Under the pieces are notes generated by a model that saw only the letters and a list, made by a program, of their open reading frames with translations, did no database searches and was not told where the DNA came from. Below are positions 1 through 11,284 of a stretch of 64,000 bases of DNA, piece after piece. A program made the translations under genes and the position numbers. The DNA comes from Hypomesus transpacificus (lineage: Eukaryota > Chordata > Actinopteri > Osmeriformes > Osmeridae). The stretch is from positions 321,300-385,299 of the forward strand of contig NW_025813704.1 of NCBI RefSeq assembly GCF_021917145.1, written 5' to 3'. Each line of letters begins with the position of its first letter. Position 1 is the first letter of the stretch.

Positions 1-871
1 TGGGTAGAGTGAGCTCTTCAATGGGGACATCCAGTGGAGGGTGAGTGTTAGGTAGGGCGAGCTCTTCAATGGGGACATCCAGTGGAGGGTGAGTGTTAGG
101 TAGGGCGAGCTCTTCAATGGGGACATCCAGTGGAGGGTGAGTGTTAGGTAGAGCGAGCTCTTCAATGGGGACATCCAGTGGAGGGTGTGTGTTGGGTAGA
201 GTGAGCTCTTCAATGGGGACATCCAGTGGAGGGTGAGTGTTAGGTAGGGCGAGCTCTTCAATGGGGACATCCAGTGGAGGGTGAGTGTTAGGTAGGGCGA
301 GCTCTTCAATGAGGACATCCAGTGGAGGGTGAGTGTTAGGTAAAGCGAGCTCTTCAATGAGGACATCCAGTGGAGGGTGAGTGTTAGGTAAAGCGAGCTC
401 TTCAATGAGGACATCCAGTGGAGGGTGAGTGTTACGTAAAGCGAGCTCTTCAATGGGGACATCCAGTGGAGGGTGTGTGTTGGGTAGAGTGAGCTCTTCA
501 ATGGGGACATCCAGTGGAGGGTGAGTGTTAGGTAGGGCGAGCTCTTCAATGGGGACATCCAGTGGAGGGTGAGTGTTAGGTAGGGCGAGCTCTTCAATGG
601 GGACATCCAGTGGAGGGTGAGTGTTAGGTAGAGCGAGCTCTTCAATGGGGACATCCAGTGGAGGGTGTGTGTTGGGTAGAGTGAGCTCTTCAATGGGGAC
701 ATCCAGTGGAGGGTGAGTGTTAGGTAGGGCGAGCTCTTCAATGGGGACATCCAGTGGAGGGTGAGTGTTAGGTAGGGCGAGCTCTTCAATGGGGACATCC
801 AGTGGAGGGTGAGTGTTAGGTAGAGCGAGCTCTTCAATGGGGACATCCAGTGAGGGTGAGTGTTAGGTAGT
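1..871 (+). repeat. 48-bp minisatellite made of a trpm4 exon tail plus splice donor
   Basis: Eighteen copies at exactly 48-bp spacing (GAGCTC at 11, 59 ... 827). Each unit starts with 30 nt that read ELFNGDIQWR, the TRPM4 residues expected just before the exon at 1136 (human TRPM4 has ELFRGDIQWR). An intact donor, AGG|GTGAGTGTTA, and a short intronic piece follow. The reading phase joins directly to TAC at 1136. The true exon end is either one of these copies or lies just left of the window. Confidence 0.9.
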
Positions 872-953
872 TGGGCCACCACAAGTAACCCAGCAGTCAC
901 CGAGAGAAGGAGAAGAACTCTCTCTTTCTCTGTGTCTCTGAGTTAGCAGTTCT

Positions 954-1054
<101 letters not shown>

Positions 1055-1135
1055 CTTCTGTCTCTCTCTCCCCCCTTTTCCTGCCTGTCTGACATCAGTG
1101 TCTGAATGACGATGCCTACCCTCCCCCCCTCCCAG

Positions 1136-2518
1136 TACGAGGACCTAGAGGACTCCATGACTGACGCTCTGGTCAACGACAAGCCCCAGTTTGTGCGCCT
1201 GTTCACGGAGAATGGCCTGAACATCCTGGACTACCTGACGTACGGCCGGCTGGAGCAGCTGTACTCGTCCATGGCCGACAGCACGCTGGGCTGCTCGCTG
1301 CTGCAGCAGCACCTGGAGGATCGGAGGGGAAGTGCAGGCTCCGTTCCGTCCGTGGCCAACCTGCTGGACGGCCCGGCGGGGGCGGAGTCCCAGGAAGGCG
1401 GGGTGGCACGTGAGGAGCGCTTCTGCCTCCTAGAGGTGAGGGGTCAGGGGTTAGGCCCTGAGCAGTAACGTTAGCTAGGCTGGCTAGTAGCTACTTTAGC
1501 TACATTATAATGTACTCAATCATCGATAGCCAAGGGTTAGCATAACGTATTCTAGTTATTAAAACGTTTCTAGCTTGAAAGTTCTCACTATCTCTTTCAT
1601 GTAAATCAGGCTACTAGACACATTACGTAACATACATTACACAGGGACTCTGAAAACAGGGCGAAAGCTAGAATTAGTATGTCATCTGACTAACGATCAA
1701 GCAATAAAACCTCTGAAAACAATATATTTTATACTTTAAAGCCTGTAGCCTAATTAACTAACAAAAATGAACGTTATTCTGATGGACAGTAGGTACATTA
1801 ACTCAGAGTGAGAGCAGAAACACTTGGTGTAGCTCAACCTTTATGGTTACAAAACCAAGACGTTTAAAAATCACGATTAATTGTAAAGTCGGTTAATTGC
1901 TGCATCAGTACATGAACTCTCTCTCCCCTCTTCCCCTCTCCTCCCTCCTCCTCTCTTCATCCCCCTCTCCCCCAGGTGTCCAGGGTTTTGGAGGACTTAT
2001 TGGGGAGCGTGTGTCAGCCGTTCTACCTGGCTCCTCTGGGGCTGGAGGGCGTGGCTCAGCGAAGGGCCTCCAAGGTACTGATCCTCCCTCGGGGGCCAGG
2101 CAGGGTAAAGGTTTAATACCCTCTGACAAACTAACCCTGATGCCCCTCTCGCCTTGCCTCTACTCCTCTCCACCCCTCTCTCCATTCCTCCTCTCCTCCC
2201 CTACCTCTCCTCCTCCAGAGAATGAGCAGGTTGTTGCGTGGGGAATGCCTCTACAAGGCCGAGCGCTGTGTCTTCCCTTGGGCCTCTCTCTTCCTCTGGG
2301 CTGTCCTGCAGAACCGCAGCGACATGGCTGTCTACTTCTGGGAGATGGTGAATAAATTCCGGGTTACTTAGGGGTCACAGGAAGTGAATGAGTTCTGAGC
2401 ATAGGCTTTATCTGATGCATAGGTTTCATCTGAATAAACCTTTTGACCTATCCTATCTGTCTTTTGATTCACCATAACTATAACCTTCTCTTCATCTTCC
2501 TCTTTCTCTCCTCTCGTC

Positions 2519-2554
<36 letters not shown>

Positions 2555-5500
2555 GTGAGGCTGGGGAGTCTGTTCTGTGTGCTCTGAGTGGCTGTAAGGT
2601 GCTGAGGGAGATGTCCAAGCTGGAGACCGAGGCTGAGTCCAAGCAGGCCATGAAGGACCTGGCCCAGAGATTTGAAAACCTGGCTTATGGTGAGACCTGA
2701 TCACAGGACTCAGACATGGTCACTTGACACAGACCTGGTCACATGACACAGACCTGGTCACATGATACGTGTTGTTGTGGTGTTTCCTCTTCCTCTCACT
2801 GGAAACGTCGGACTCTGTAGGAGACTGTAGAAGTTTCCTCCTGATAATAGTTGACTTATCTTTCTGTCAAATAACTGACACACCATTCATCTCCATTAAG
2901 TGTATAATGTGCGCCTGTGTGTGTGCCTGTGTGTGTGTGTAGACGTGTTCAGTAAGTGCTACCAGAGCAATGAGAGTCGGTCCTTCACGCTGCTGATCAG
3001 GCAGTCCCCGGTGTGGGGCCAGACCACCTGTCTGCAGATGGGCGTGGTGGCCGACGCCCGCTACTTTTTCAGCCACGGCGGAGTCCAGGTGAGTCTGGCT
3101 CAGACAGCAGACTGAGGTCCAGGTGAGTCTGGGCTCAGACAGCAGACTGAGGTCCAGGTGAGTCTGGGCTCAGACAGCAGACTGAGGTCCAGGTGAGTCT
3201 GGGCTCAGACAGCAGACTGAGGTCCAGGTGAGTCTGGGCTCAGACGGCAGACTGAGGTCCAGGTGAGTCTGGGCTCAGACGGCAGACTAAGGTCCAGGTG
3301 AGTCTGGGCTCAGACAGCAGACTGAGGTCCAGGTGAGTCTGGGCTCAGACAGCAGACTGAGGTCCAGGTGAGTCTGGGCTCAGACAGCAGACTGAGGTCC
3401 AGGTGAGTCTGGGCTCAGACAGCAGACTGAGGTCCAGGTGAGTCTGGGCTCAGACAGCAGACTTGACTCTGAGCTTTGTAATAAGTATATATAATACGAG
3501 AAGCAGTATAGTAATAAGATACACAACATTTTTCATTTGGCAGATCAAACGCTTTTAACCAAGCGACTGATTTGAAACTGCCACCTCCTCACCCGCTCCA
3601 GTGTGCTTTGGATGAAGTTTTTGCTGAATGAATACATTTGTGCTATCTGTTTTGTTGATAGTGCGTTGATAATGCGTGGTAGTGCGTTGATAATGCGTTA
3701 ACCTCCCTAGGCCCTGCTGTCTCAGATCTGGTGGGGAGACATGAAGAGGAGCACAGAGGTGTGGAAGCTCCTCCTCACCCTCTTCTGCCCCCCCCTCATG
3801 TACACACACTTCCTGCCCTTCAGGTAGTCATCTACACACACTTCCTGCCCTTCAGGTAGTCATCTACACACACTTCCTGCCCTTCAGGTAGTCATCTACA
3901 CACACTTCCTGCCCTTCAGGTAGTCATCTACACACACTTCCTGCCCTTCAGGTAGTCATCTACACACACTTCCTGCCCTTCAAGTAGTCATCTACACACA
4001 CTTCCTGCCCTTCAAGTAGTCATCTACACACACTTCCTGCCCTTCAGGTAGTCATCTACACACACTTCCTGCCCTTCAGGTAGTCATCTACACACACTTC
4101 CTGCCCTTCAAGTAGTCATCTACACACACTTCCTGCCCTTCAGGTAGTCATGTACACACACTTCCTGCCCTTCAAGTAGTCATCTACACACACTTCCTGC
4201 CCTTCAAGTAGTCATCTACACACACTTCCTGCCCTTCAGGTAGTCATCTACACACACTTCCTGCCCTTCAAGTAGTCATCTACACACACTTCCTGCCCTT
4301 CAGGTAGTCATCTACACACACTTCCTGCCCATCAGGTAGTCCTCCATCAAAGAGTTAATTCCTAGTTTCTTCCCAGGAAGGTGGAAGAGGAGGAGCAGAG
4401 GAGCTCCAGCGTGGCTCCAACTGGAGACACCAACAGCCTCTATGGAGAGACCATCTTCTCCTTCTCTGACATCAAACAACAGTACAGCCCTCAAACTATC
4501 TTGCTCCTCTCTTTCTCTCTCTCTCGCTCTCTCGCTCTCTTGCTCTCTCGCTCTCTCGCTCTCTCCCTCCTAGCCTCTCCCTCTCTCTTCTGTCATACTG
4601 TAACAGAACATGTATTGTTACTGTGAAGGCCCCTGATCAGCCCTCCCCTCTCTGTCTCCATGCAGCGATGTTGAACCTGGGTCCAGCAGCCCTCCACCCA
4701 TGATTAAAGGTTCCTCTCCACACGAGAGATCATTTTACTAATGGAGTGTTTAAATATGTCCACTCTTATCTTCATTAACACTCCTGGTGTTAATCATGTA
4801 AACTTTGAAATGAAATGTTTGTCTCCTCCTCCCCTCTTCACACTGTTTACCAGAGATAAACAGTGTGCAATTGTGTTTGTTTCTCAGGCAGACCCAGCCC
4901 TCCTCCAAGGCCGCAGTATCCCTTTGTGATCTCTAGGTGGCGCCAGTTCTGGACCGCGCCTGTCACTTGCTTCCTGGGCAATGTGATCATGTACTTCCTC
5001 TTCCTCTTCCTGTTCGCCTATGTGCTATTGGTGGACTTTAAGCCCCCGCCCCCACAGGGCCCCTCCCCGCTAGAGTACGTGTTATACTTCTGGGTGTTCA
5101 GCCTGGTGTGTGAGGAGATACGAGAGGTGAGAGGTGTCTTCAGGGGTCAGGGTTCAGAGTTAGGGTTCAGGGGTCACCCCCAGCCCTGATCCTGCATCCT
5201 GATGTCCCCTGTGAGGTCCCCTAGAAGCAGGGGACCGCTGGCTTGACCTGGTGTCTCCCCTCCACCAGACTCTGTTTGTGGGGAACAAGATGTGGAGGCA
5301 GAGGATGAGGCAGTACATCGACGACATGTGGAACAAGTGTGACCTGGTCGCCATCTCTCTCTTCACCATCGGAATGATCCTCAGGTGGGCCAATGGATAA
5401 CTCTTACCTGTCATAACAGCTCCATCAAATATCACCTACCTGTTACATGGTAATATATCTCCTCCTTACCTAGCTGTCTTAACCGCGTGGTTAGGTATCT

Positions 5501-8500
5501 GACTAGGGAACAGGAGGAAGTGTCAAAGTTTTTTTGTCCATCTCAACATCATGCAACAAGCCACAGAGTTGTTTTCAGCCACCAGGGGGAGATGTTGCCA
5601 CAGGAGATGGTTTTGTGGTGAACTGAACTGCACTTTTTGTGTTCCCTTGAAAGGAGCACTAACTAAATTGTGTGTGTGTGTGTGTGTGTGTGTCAGGATG
5701 TTTGAGTGGTCCTTCATGTGTGGCAGGGCGTTCCTCAGTGTAGACTACATGGTCTTCACGCTGCGCCTCATCCACATCTTCGCCGTCCACAAGCAGCTTG
5801 GACCCAAGATCGTCATCGTGGGCAAGATGGTGGGACCTTTACATGACATACACTGTACTCTGCCATCTGGCTCCATGACCTGTACACTGAAACAGGACTA
5901 GCAGCACATCTGAAACCGTTTCTTGGTAGATGCAAAGTATGCTTCTACAATTTCAAATGGATATACAGGTTAACAAAATGTGTTTAATCTCAAACTAATT
6001 TAAAAGTCCGTACAGTACAGTCACTAATTCAGGCTGTCCTTGTTTTTATCTTCGCTCAGATAAAGGATATCATCATCTTCTTCTTCTCTGGTTTTGACTG
6101 GATATCTTCTTCTTCTGTCTCATCTCCCCACAGATAAAGGATATCATCATCTTCTTCTTCTCCTGTCTCATCTCCCCACAGATAAAGGATATCATCATCA
6201 TCTTCTTCTTCTCTGGTTTTGACTGGATATCTTCTTCTTCTGCCTCGTCTCCCCACAGATGAAGGACGTGTTCTTCTTCTTGTTCTTCCTGGCCGTGTGG
6301 CTGATGGCGTACGGCGTGGCCCACCAGGCGCTGCTCTACACCTACGACCCTCGTCCTGCCTGGATCTTCAGACGCATCTTCTACAGACCATACCTGCACA
6401 TATTTGGACAGATCCCTGTGGAGGAAGTAGATGGTAATGTCTGTGCGTGTGTGTGTGTGTGTTTGCAAATGTGTGTGAGTGTTTATAAATGTTTATGTGG
6501 GTGTGTGTTTGCATATGTTTGTATGTGTTTGCATAATTGTGTGTGTGTGTGTGTGTGCTGTGTGTGTGTGCTGGGTGACCAAACTCTGCCGTCTCGCTGC
6601 AGTGGGGTACGACTGGGATAAGGACTGCACTGACAACGTGACGCTGATCGACGCGGGCATGGAGCCCTGCAGGAACATGTACGCAAACTGGCTGGTGGTC
6701 ATCCTGCTGGTGGTCTTCCTGCTGGTCACCAACATCCTGCTCATCAACCTGCTCATCGCCATGTTCAGGTAGAGGCCCCGTCTGTCTGTCTCTGTCTCTC
6801 TCTGTCTGTCTCGCTCTGTCTGTCTGTCTGTCTCTCTCTGTCTCTCTCTCTGTGTCTCTCTCTGTTTCCCTGTGTTTGTTTGTCTTGGGTTTTCACCCTC
6901 ACCATGTACCCTACAGACACTCCACAGGATCCAGTGTATCTGAAACCTCTCCTAAACACCATCCTCTCCTCCACCCCTTCCTCCATCCTCTCCTCCTCCA
7001 TCTCCCCCCTCCGTCTATGCAGCTTCACCTTCTCCAAGGTTCAGGAACACAGTGACACCTACTGGAAGTTCCAGCGCTACAATCTGATTGTGGAGTACCA
7101 CTCCCGGCCCTCCCTGGCCCCGCCCTTCATCCTGCTGTCCCACCTGCACCTGTTCATCAAGAGATACATCCGCAAGATCCCCTCTGCCAAGGCCCGCCAT
7201 TTTGGTGAGAGCTGGAAGCCTTTACTGAGGGGAAGTGGACGGGTCATTCATTTATACTTTAGTGTGTTGTTCTGGTGCTTGATTGTGTAGCTAGCATGCT
7301 AACTGGTGCCTGGGGATGTTAGCTACAAGTTAATGAAGTGTCTGCTAAATGAATAAATGTAATGTAAATGTTAATGAAGAGTAACGTAGCCAGCATGCTA
7401 ACGTTTTTTTCGGCCCTCCAGTACTGGAGTTGAAAGGCAAAGCGGCTAACAGGCTAATGACGTGGGAGGCGATCCAGAAGGAGATGTTCCTGACCGCCCA
7501 GAGCAAGATCCAGCGAGGGACGGACTCTGAGAGACTCAAACGGATGTCAGCCAAGTCAGTAGAGCTCTCTCTCCCTCTCTCCCCTGTCTCTCTCTCCCTC
7601 CCCCTCTCTCTCTCTCTCGCTCTCTTCCTCCCTCTCTCTCCTTTTCTCGCTCTCTCTCGCTCTCTCCCCCCCCCCCTCTTCCTCTCTCTCTCTCTCCCCC
7701 CCCCCTCTCTCTCTCTCGATCTGATGTTGAATCTAGTGTTGGATTCGCACAGCAGCGACAGGCCTGAGATGGTGAAGGTGCCTGTGTTCCTCAGGCCTGA
7801 GATGGTGAAGGTTCCTGTGTTCCTCAGGCCTGAGATGGTGAAGGTTCCTGTGTTTGTTCCTCTGTGGCAGGGTGGATGGGATCATGAAGCAGATGGCGGA
7901 GACCAGAGGTTACGACCACAGACTGAGATCTCTGGAGGGCAATGTGAGACTTGCATATCACATTCTCTTCATTGAGCTTTAACCCTTGTGTTGTCTTCGG
8001 GTCATTCTGACCCATCAGTCGTTGTGAGCCACCGTCGTATTGCGACAACTTTACCGCATACAAAAACAAAGTGAAGCATTTTCCGTTGGGCTGTCTCAGA
8101 CCCCCCACATTGAAGGTTAAAATAAAATTGTTTTTATTTGTTTTTGTATTGGGTAAAATTGGGTAAACACAACGATGGTTGGTTATGAACTTTTGGGTCA
8201 TGTGACCCGAAGGCAGCACAAGGGTAAAAAAATAAATATTCACAAGCGACATACATAAAAGATTGCATGCAAAATTCTACAGATTTCAAACGTTAAGACT
8301 GTGAAAAGTATTTTCTATCATATATTGTCTGTCTTCAGTAGTCAAGCCCTGTGAATGGATGTTGGTCTTGAGGGATCGAATATGGCTGCAAGCTGGCAGT
8401 CAGCATTTATTCAGTTCAGTAAAAAAAAAGTTTTTTTCACTCCCAAACGGGATCCTCCCTACAGTTGTTAAGCTCTCAGGCACGTTTGGAAAGAGCATTG

Positions 8501-9769
8501 ACCCTATGGAGGGTGAAAAGCTGCTTGATCAATTCACTTTAATAGGGGTTATGCGGAGCGCTCAGCATTCGAACCGGAAAACAGATGTAATCGTTTCCGC
8601 TTCTCACTTCTGTACACATCTGCAGCGCTAGGTGATCCAAATAACTTATATTGACAGGGAAGTTCAAGGATTTTATAAGTTGTATTACTTTCTACATTAG
8701 GCTAAGTGTGACAGGAATAAAGTGATGAGTTCATATAACGTTATAATAGCCTTACGTTAGAGCGTTTCCAGGAGGTAGCACTAACACTAGCTCTACACAT
8801 TAACTACAACGTTACAGTAGGCTACATAGCTACACAACTAGTGCTAAGTTATCAATGAAATATATGAATTCAGCAAATGAATTTAAGAAGCTCATTTTAA
8901 TTTAGTGTCATATCCATATCATTATTCTGGTTTCTATAGATAGGACCTATCGTTCCTAGAAGGAATTACGTTTACTAGCCTACTACTAGGCCCCAAAAAA
9001 ACGTTAAAGTTAGCAGGTGTATAAGATTACGCTACCGACAAAATTGACCTGTAAATAAATACTGTCACACTGGTAGTTGTTGCAGTTGATTGCCAAACAC
9101 TGCATTCTTTGAGTCCACTTGGACTTCTGCAGGTACAGTCTTCGTTTGACTGTTTTAATCGTCCGTGAGCAAAAAAAAGGCTACTCCCCAGGTTACTCGG
9201 GGCTCTGGAAGTCCGTTTGGCAATCCTGAGTACATGGGAAATTGTAATTAAGGGTAGCTCCTTTAAACACCGGCTATAGTAGGTGGCCTTTACTACGCTG
9301 TGTTTACCTCAAAAGCGGCCGGCCGGAAGTAGTTACATCTGTTTTGTAGAACCCGGAAGAATGTTGCGCATAACCCCTATTGGCAGCACTGTTCCTGCAT
9401 GTGATTTCCTCACAAACTGTACCTCCCCCTTGTGGCCAGATGGAGTACTGCTCCAGCGCGCTCAGTTGGATTGTGGAGGCTCTCTCGCAAAGCAGCTCCG
9501 TCAAAACCACCCAGCCCGCCCCGGTGCCACGAGGTAACTCCTTTACATAGTATATGCTGTACTCTACTCATTATGTGTATATATAGTACTCTATACTGTG
9601 CTTAGTAGTATGTACTATACTTTGTAGTTTACATTGAATTCTGTGCCAAGTAGTTTAGTCTGTATATAGTAATTTAGGATGCAGAGTAGTTTACATAGTA
9701 AGTGTGCAATTTCCTCTTTCAATTGCTAAAGTACAACATTTGCACCCAAACACTGCATCCTCAGGTGCT

Positions 9770-9823
<54 letters not shown>

Positions 9824-9936
9824 CTCAAGTTACACTCAGTGGCCCAGTCCAGTTAGCCTGCTGATAACACAGGTCAATGAACTCATGTTCTCTCTCTCTT
9901 CCCCCACCAGAGGCGTTCCCTTCCTCCTCCACCTGA
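1136..9936 (+). CDS. trpm4: TRPM4 cation channel, 3' part of gene (18 exons; 5' end outside window)
   Basis: Encodes the C-terminal ~800 residues of a TRPM4-type channel, a plasma-membrane Ca2+-activated monovalent cation channel. Exons by splice sites and phase: 1136-1435, 1976-2074, 2219-2347, 2560-2689, 2943-3088, 3711-3823, 4377-4481, 4666-4709, 4888-5126, 5269-5384, 5697-5829, 6259-6433, 6603-6768, 7023-7204, 7422-7554, 7871-7943, 9440-9533, 9911-9936 (stop TGA). All phases join without a stop. Recognisable parts: pre-S1 motif SQIWWGDM, transmembrane segments (4888-6768), pore motif [10 protein letters not shown] before the last segment, TRP-box [16 protein letters not shown], and C-terminal coiled coil with DSERLKR and [14 protein letters not shown]. 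The pore region also resembles TRPM5, but the C-terminus is TRPM4-like. Human TRPM4 is about 1214 residues, so roughly 400 are missing to the left. Exons 7 and 8 (4377-4709) cover a variable loop and are the least certain. Confidence 0.9.
3087..3464 (+). repeat. 35-bp minisatellite copying a trpm4 splice donor
   Basis: After exon 2943-3088 the sequence TCCAG|GTGAGTCTGG recurs every 35 bp, giving 11 donor copies in all (first at the exon, last at 3436). Each unit carries the last exon bases, the donor and about 25 nt of intron. Confidence 0.92.
3801..4345 (+). repeat. 32-bp minisatellite copying a trpm4 exon end and donor
   Basis: The last 23 nt of exon 3711-3823 plus its donor (TTCAG|GTAGTC) recur every 32 bp from 3821 to 4333, 17 junction copies. 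Some copies read TCAAGTAGTC. The array ends about 30 nt before the next acceptor. Confidence 0.92.
6059..6258 (+). repeat. Reiterated 3' splice site upstream of a trpm4 exon
   Basis: Three imperfect copies starting ATAAAGGATATCATC follow an acceptor (one CTCAG, then CCCCACAG) at 6059, 6134 and 6181. They resemble the true exon start at 6259 (CCCCACAG|ATGAAGGACGTG). Only the 6259 copy has a long open frame matching TRPM4 ([11 protein letters not shown]). Confidence 0.75.
7755..7870 (+). repeat. 33-bp direct repeat next to a trpm4 acceptor
   Basis: Three copies of a unit containing GCCTGAGATGGTGAAGGT and ending TTCCTCAG, immediately before the acceptor at 7870. The repeat supplies extra acceptor-like CAG sites. 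Confidence 0.7.
7981..8226 (+). mobile_element. MITE with ~20-bp terminal inverted repeats
   Basis: Starts ACCCTTGTGTTGTCTTCGG and ends with the near-complement (CCGAAGGCAGCACAAGGGT). The left flank is TTTAA and the right flank TAAAA, so a TTAA target as in piggyBac-like elements is possible but not intact. It lies in the trpm4 intron between 7943 and 9440 and has no coding capacity. Confidence 0.65.
8541..9381 (+). mobile_element. ~840-bp DNA transposon remnant with inverted ends
   Basis: The left end AATAGGGGTTATGCG is matched in inverse orientation by CGCATAACCCCTATT at the right end. The similarity runs about 45 bp inward on both sides, including AAAACAGATGT. There is no long open frame. 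It lies in the last long trpm4 intron, ending about 60 nt before the acceptor at 9439. Confidence 0.6.
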
Positions 9937-10527
9937 TCCTCTGATTGTTTACAGCAGTCAGGGCTGAATAGGAAGAGCACAGCAAGGCTACAGTACTCAT
10001 CTCTCTCTTTATCTCTCTCTCTTTGTGTCTCTCTTTATCTCTCTCTCTTTGTGTCTCTCTTTATCTCTCTCTATCTCTCTCTCTTTATCTCTCCCTTTAT
10101 CTCTCCCTCTTTGTGTCTGTGTCTCTCTTGTGTTGAGGTGCTCTTGCCTTTACCAGCTGTCATTCTTTCGCGCCCTAGTTCTGCATTCCTGGTCTAGTCC
10201 AACAGAAGAAGCTTATCTGTATATTTCTGTACTGACAGTGAAGAACCACTTGTTTATGTTATGTTTTTTGTTTTGTTTATTATGTTATGGAATAATTGTA
10301 TACAATTGTATGTTGCTGGGGTTTTAATAGGTTGTTTTAAATATAAAAGTAAATATATATGTATTTAAAAACAATAACACTTCAACTGAATTCTTACTTG
10401 CACTATTTACATTTTTTTTGCTGTTAGTGTCATTAATCTTGCTAATCGGTGCCTGCTTATTTAAACAGTGTAGATAGTTACTGTGTGTCTTAGTGTCTGT
10501 CTACCTCCTGGATGCACGTCCATGATG

Positions 10528-10533
10528 AATAAA
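10528..10533 (+). promoter_or_regulatory. Poly(A) signal of trpm4
   Basis: AATAAA about 590 nt after the trpm4 stop codon, the first canonical signal downstream. It bounds a 3'UTR of 9937 to about 10550, which contains CT-rich microsatellite. Confidence 0.55.
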
Positions 10534-10689
10534 CATGATTATTATATCATATATATATACTTGTATAACCTATTATACAAGTAGAAAGTGCAACTCACAA
10601 GCACAGAAGGGTGAAAGTCACCCTGTGATGGATGACCTTTAGGTAATGAGAGGACTGGAAAAAGAGGGAGGGAGAGGGAGAGGGAGAGA

Positions 10690-10845
10690 GGACAAGGGTG
10701 TGTGGAGGTGGGTGGGGCGTGTGGAGGTGGGTGAGGCGTGTGGAGGTGGGAGGGGCGCGTGTGGAGGTGGGAGGGGCGCGTGTGGAGGTGGGAGGGGCGC
10801 GTGTGGAGGTGGGAGGGGCGCGTGTGGAGGTGGGAGGGGTGTGCA
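10690..10845 (+). repeat. 21-bp minisatellite (GTGTGGAGGTGGGAGGGGCGC)-like
   Basis: Six to seven tandem G-rich units between trpm4 and hrc, preceded by GGGAGAGG repeats. Confidence 0.85.
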
Positions 10846-11284
10846 TGCAGTGATTGAGTGACTGTGTAGATTGGAACATGGCTGAGGAGGGAGCAGAGAA
10901 GGAGTCCCTGCAGAGAGGGTGAGCTAAAGAGAAAAGTCCGAAGGAGAACCAGGAGGCACTGGGTGCAGGGTTTCAGGAACACAGCCCTGCAGAAGGTCAC
11001 AGTGTACCAGGGCAACACACTTTTAATAGATGGCCACACCACCTGTCAATCCCAGCAGTCACTTCCCCTGCCGGTCTGAGGCCACACCCTCCAGCAGAGC
11101 TGTGTGTACATGTGTCAGGGCACATGCTACTGGGAGGGAGGGACACATGTTCCTGACTTCTCCCCCCCCCCCCCCCCCCCCCCCCCTCTCTCTGTCACTC
11201 TCTCTCAATGTCTTTCCCTCCCCCTCCACTTGAGCCCTTTCTCTCCCCCCCCTCTCTCTCTCCCCTCCGCCCTCTCCCCACCTG

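Noticed and set aside
1..871. CRISPR-like regular repeat
   Set aside because: The 48-bp units are contiguous without unique spacers and lie in a vertebrate gene; they are a minisatellite.
1136..9936. TRPM5 as the identity of the channel
   Set aside because: The pore region and NKCDLVAI resemble TRPM5, but DSERLKR, the CSSALSW-type coiled coil and synteny with hrc fit TRPM4 better.
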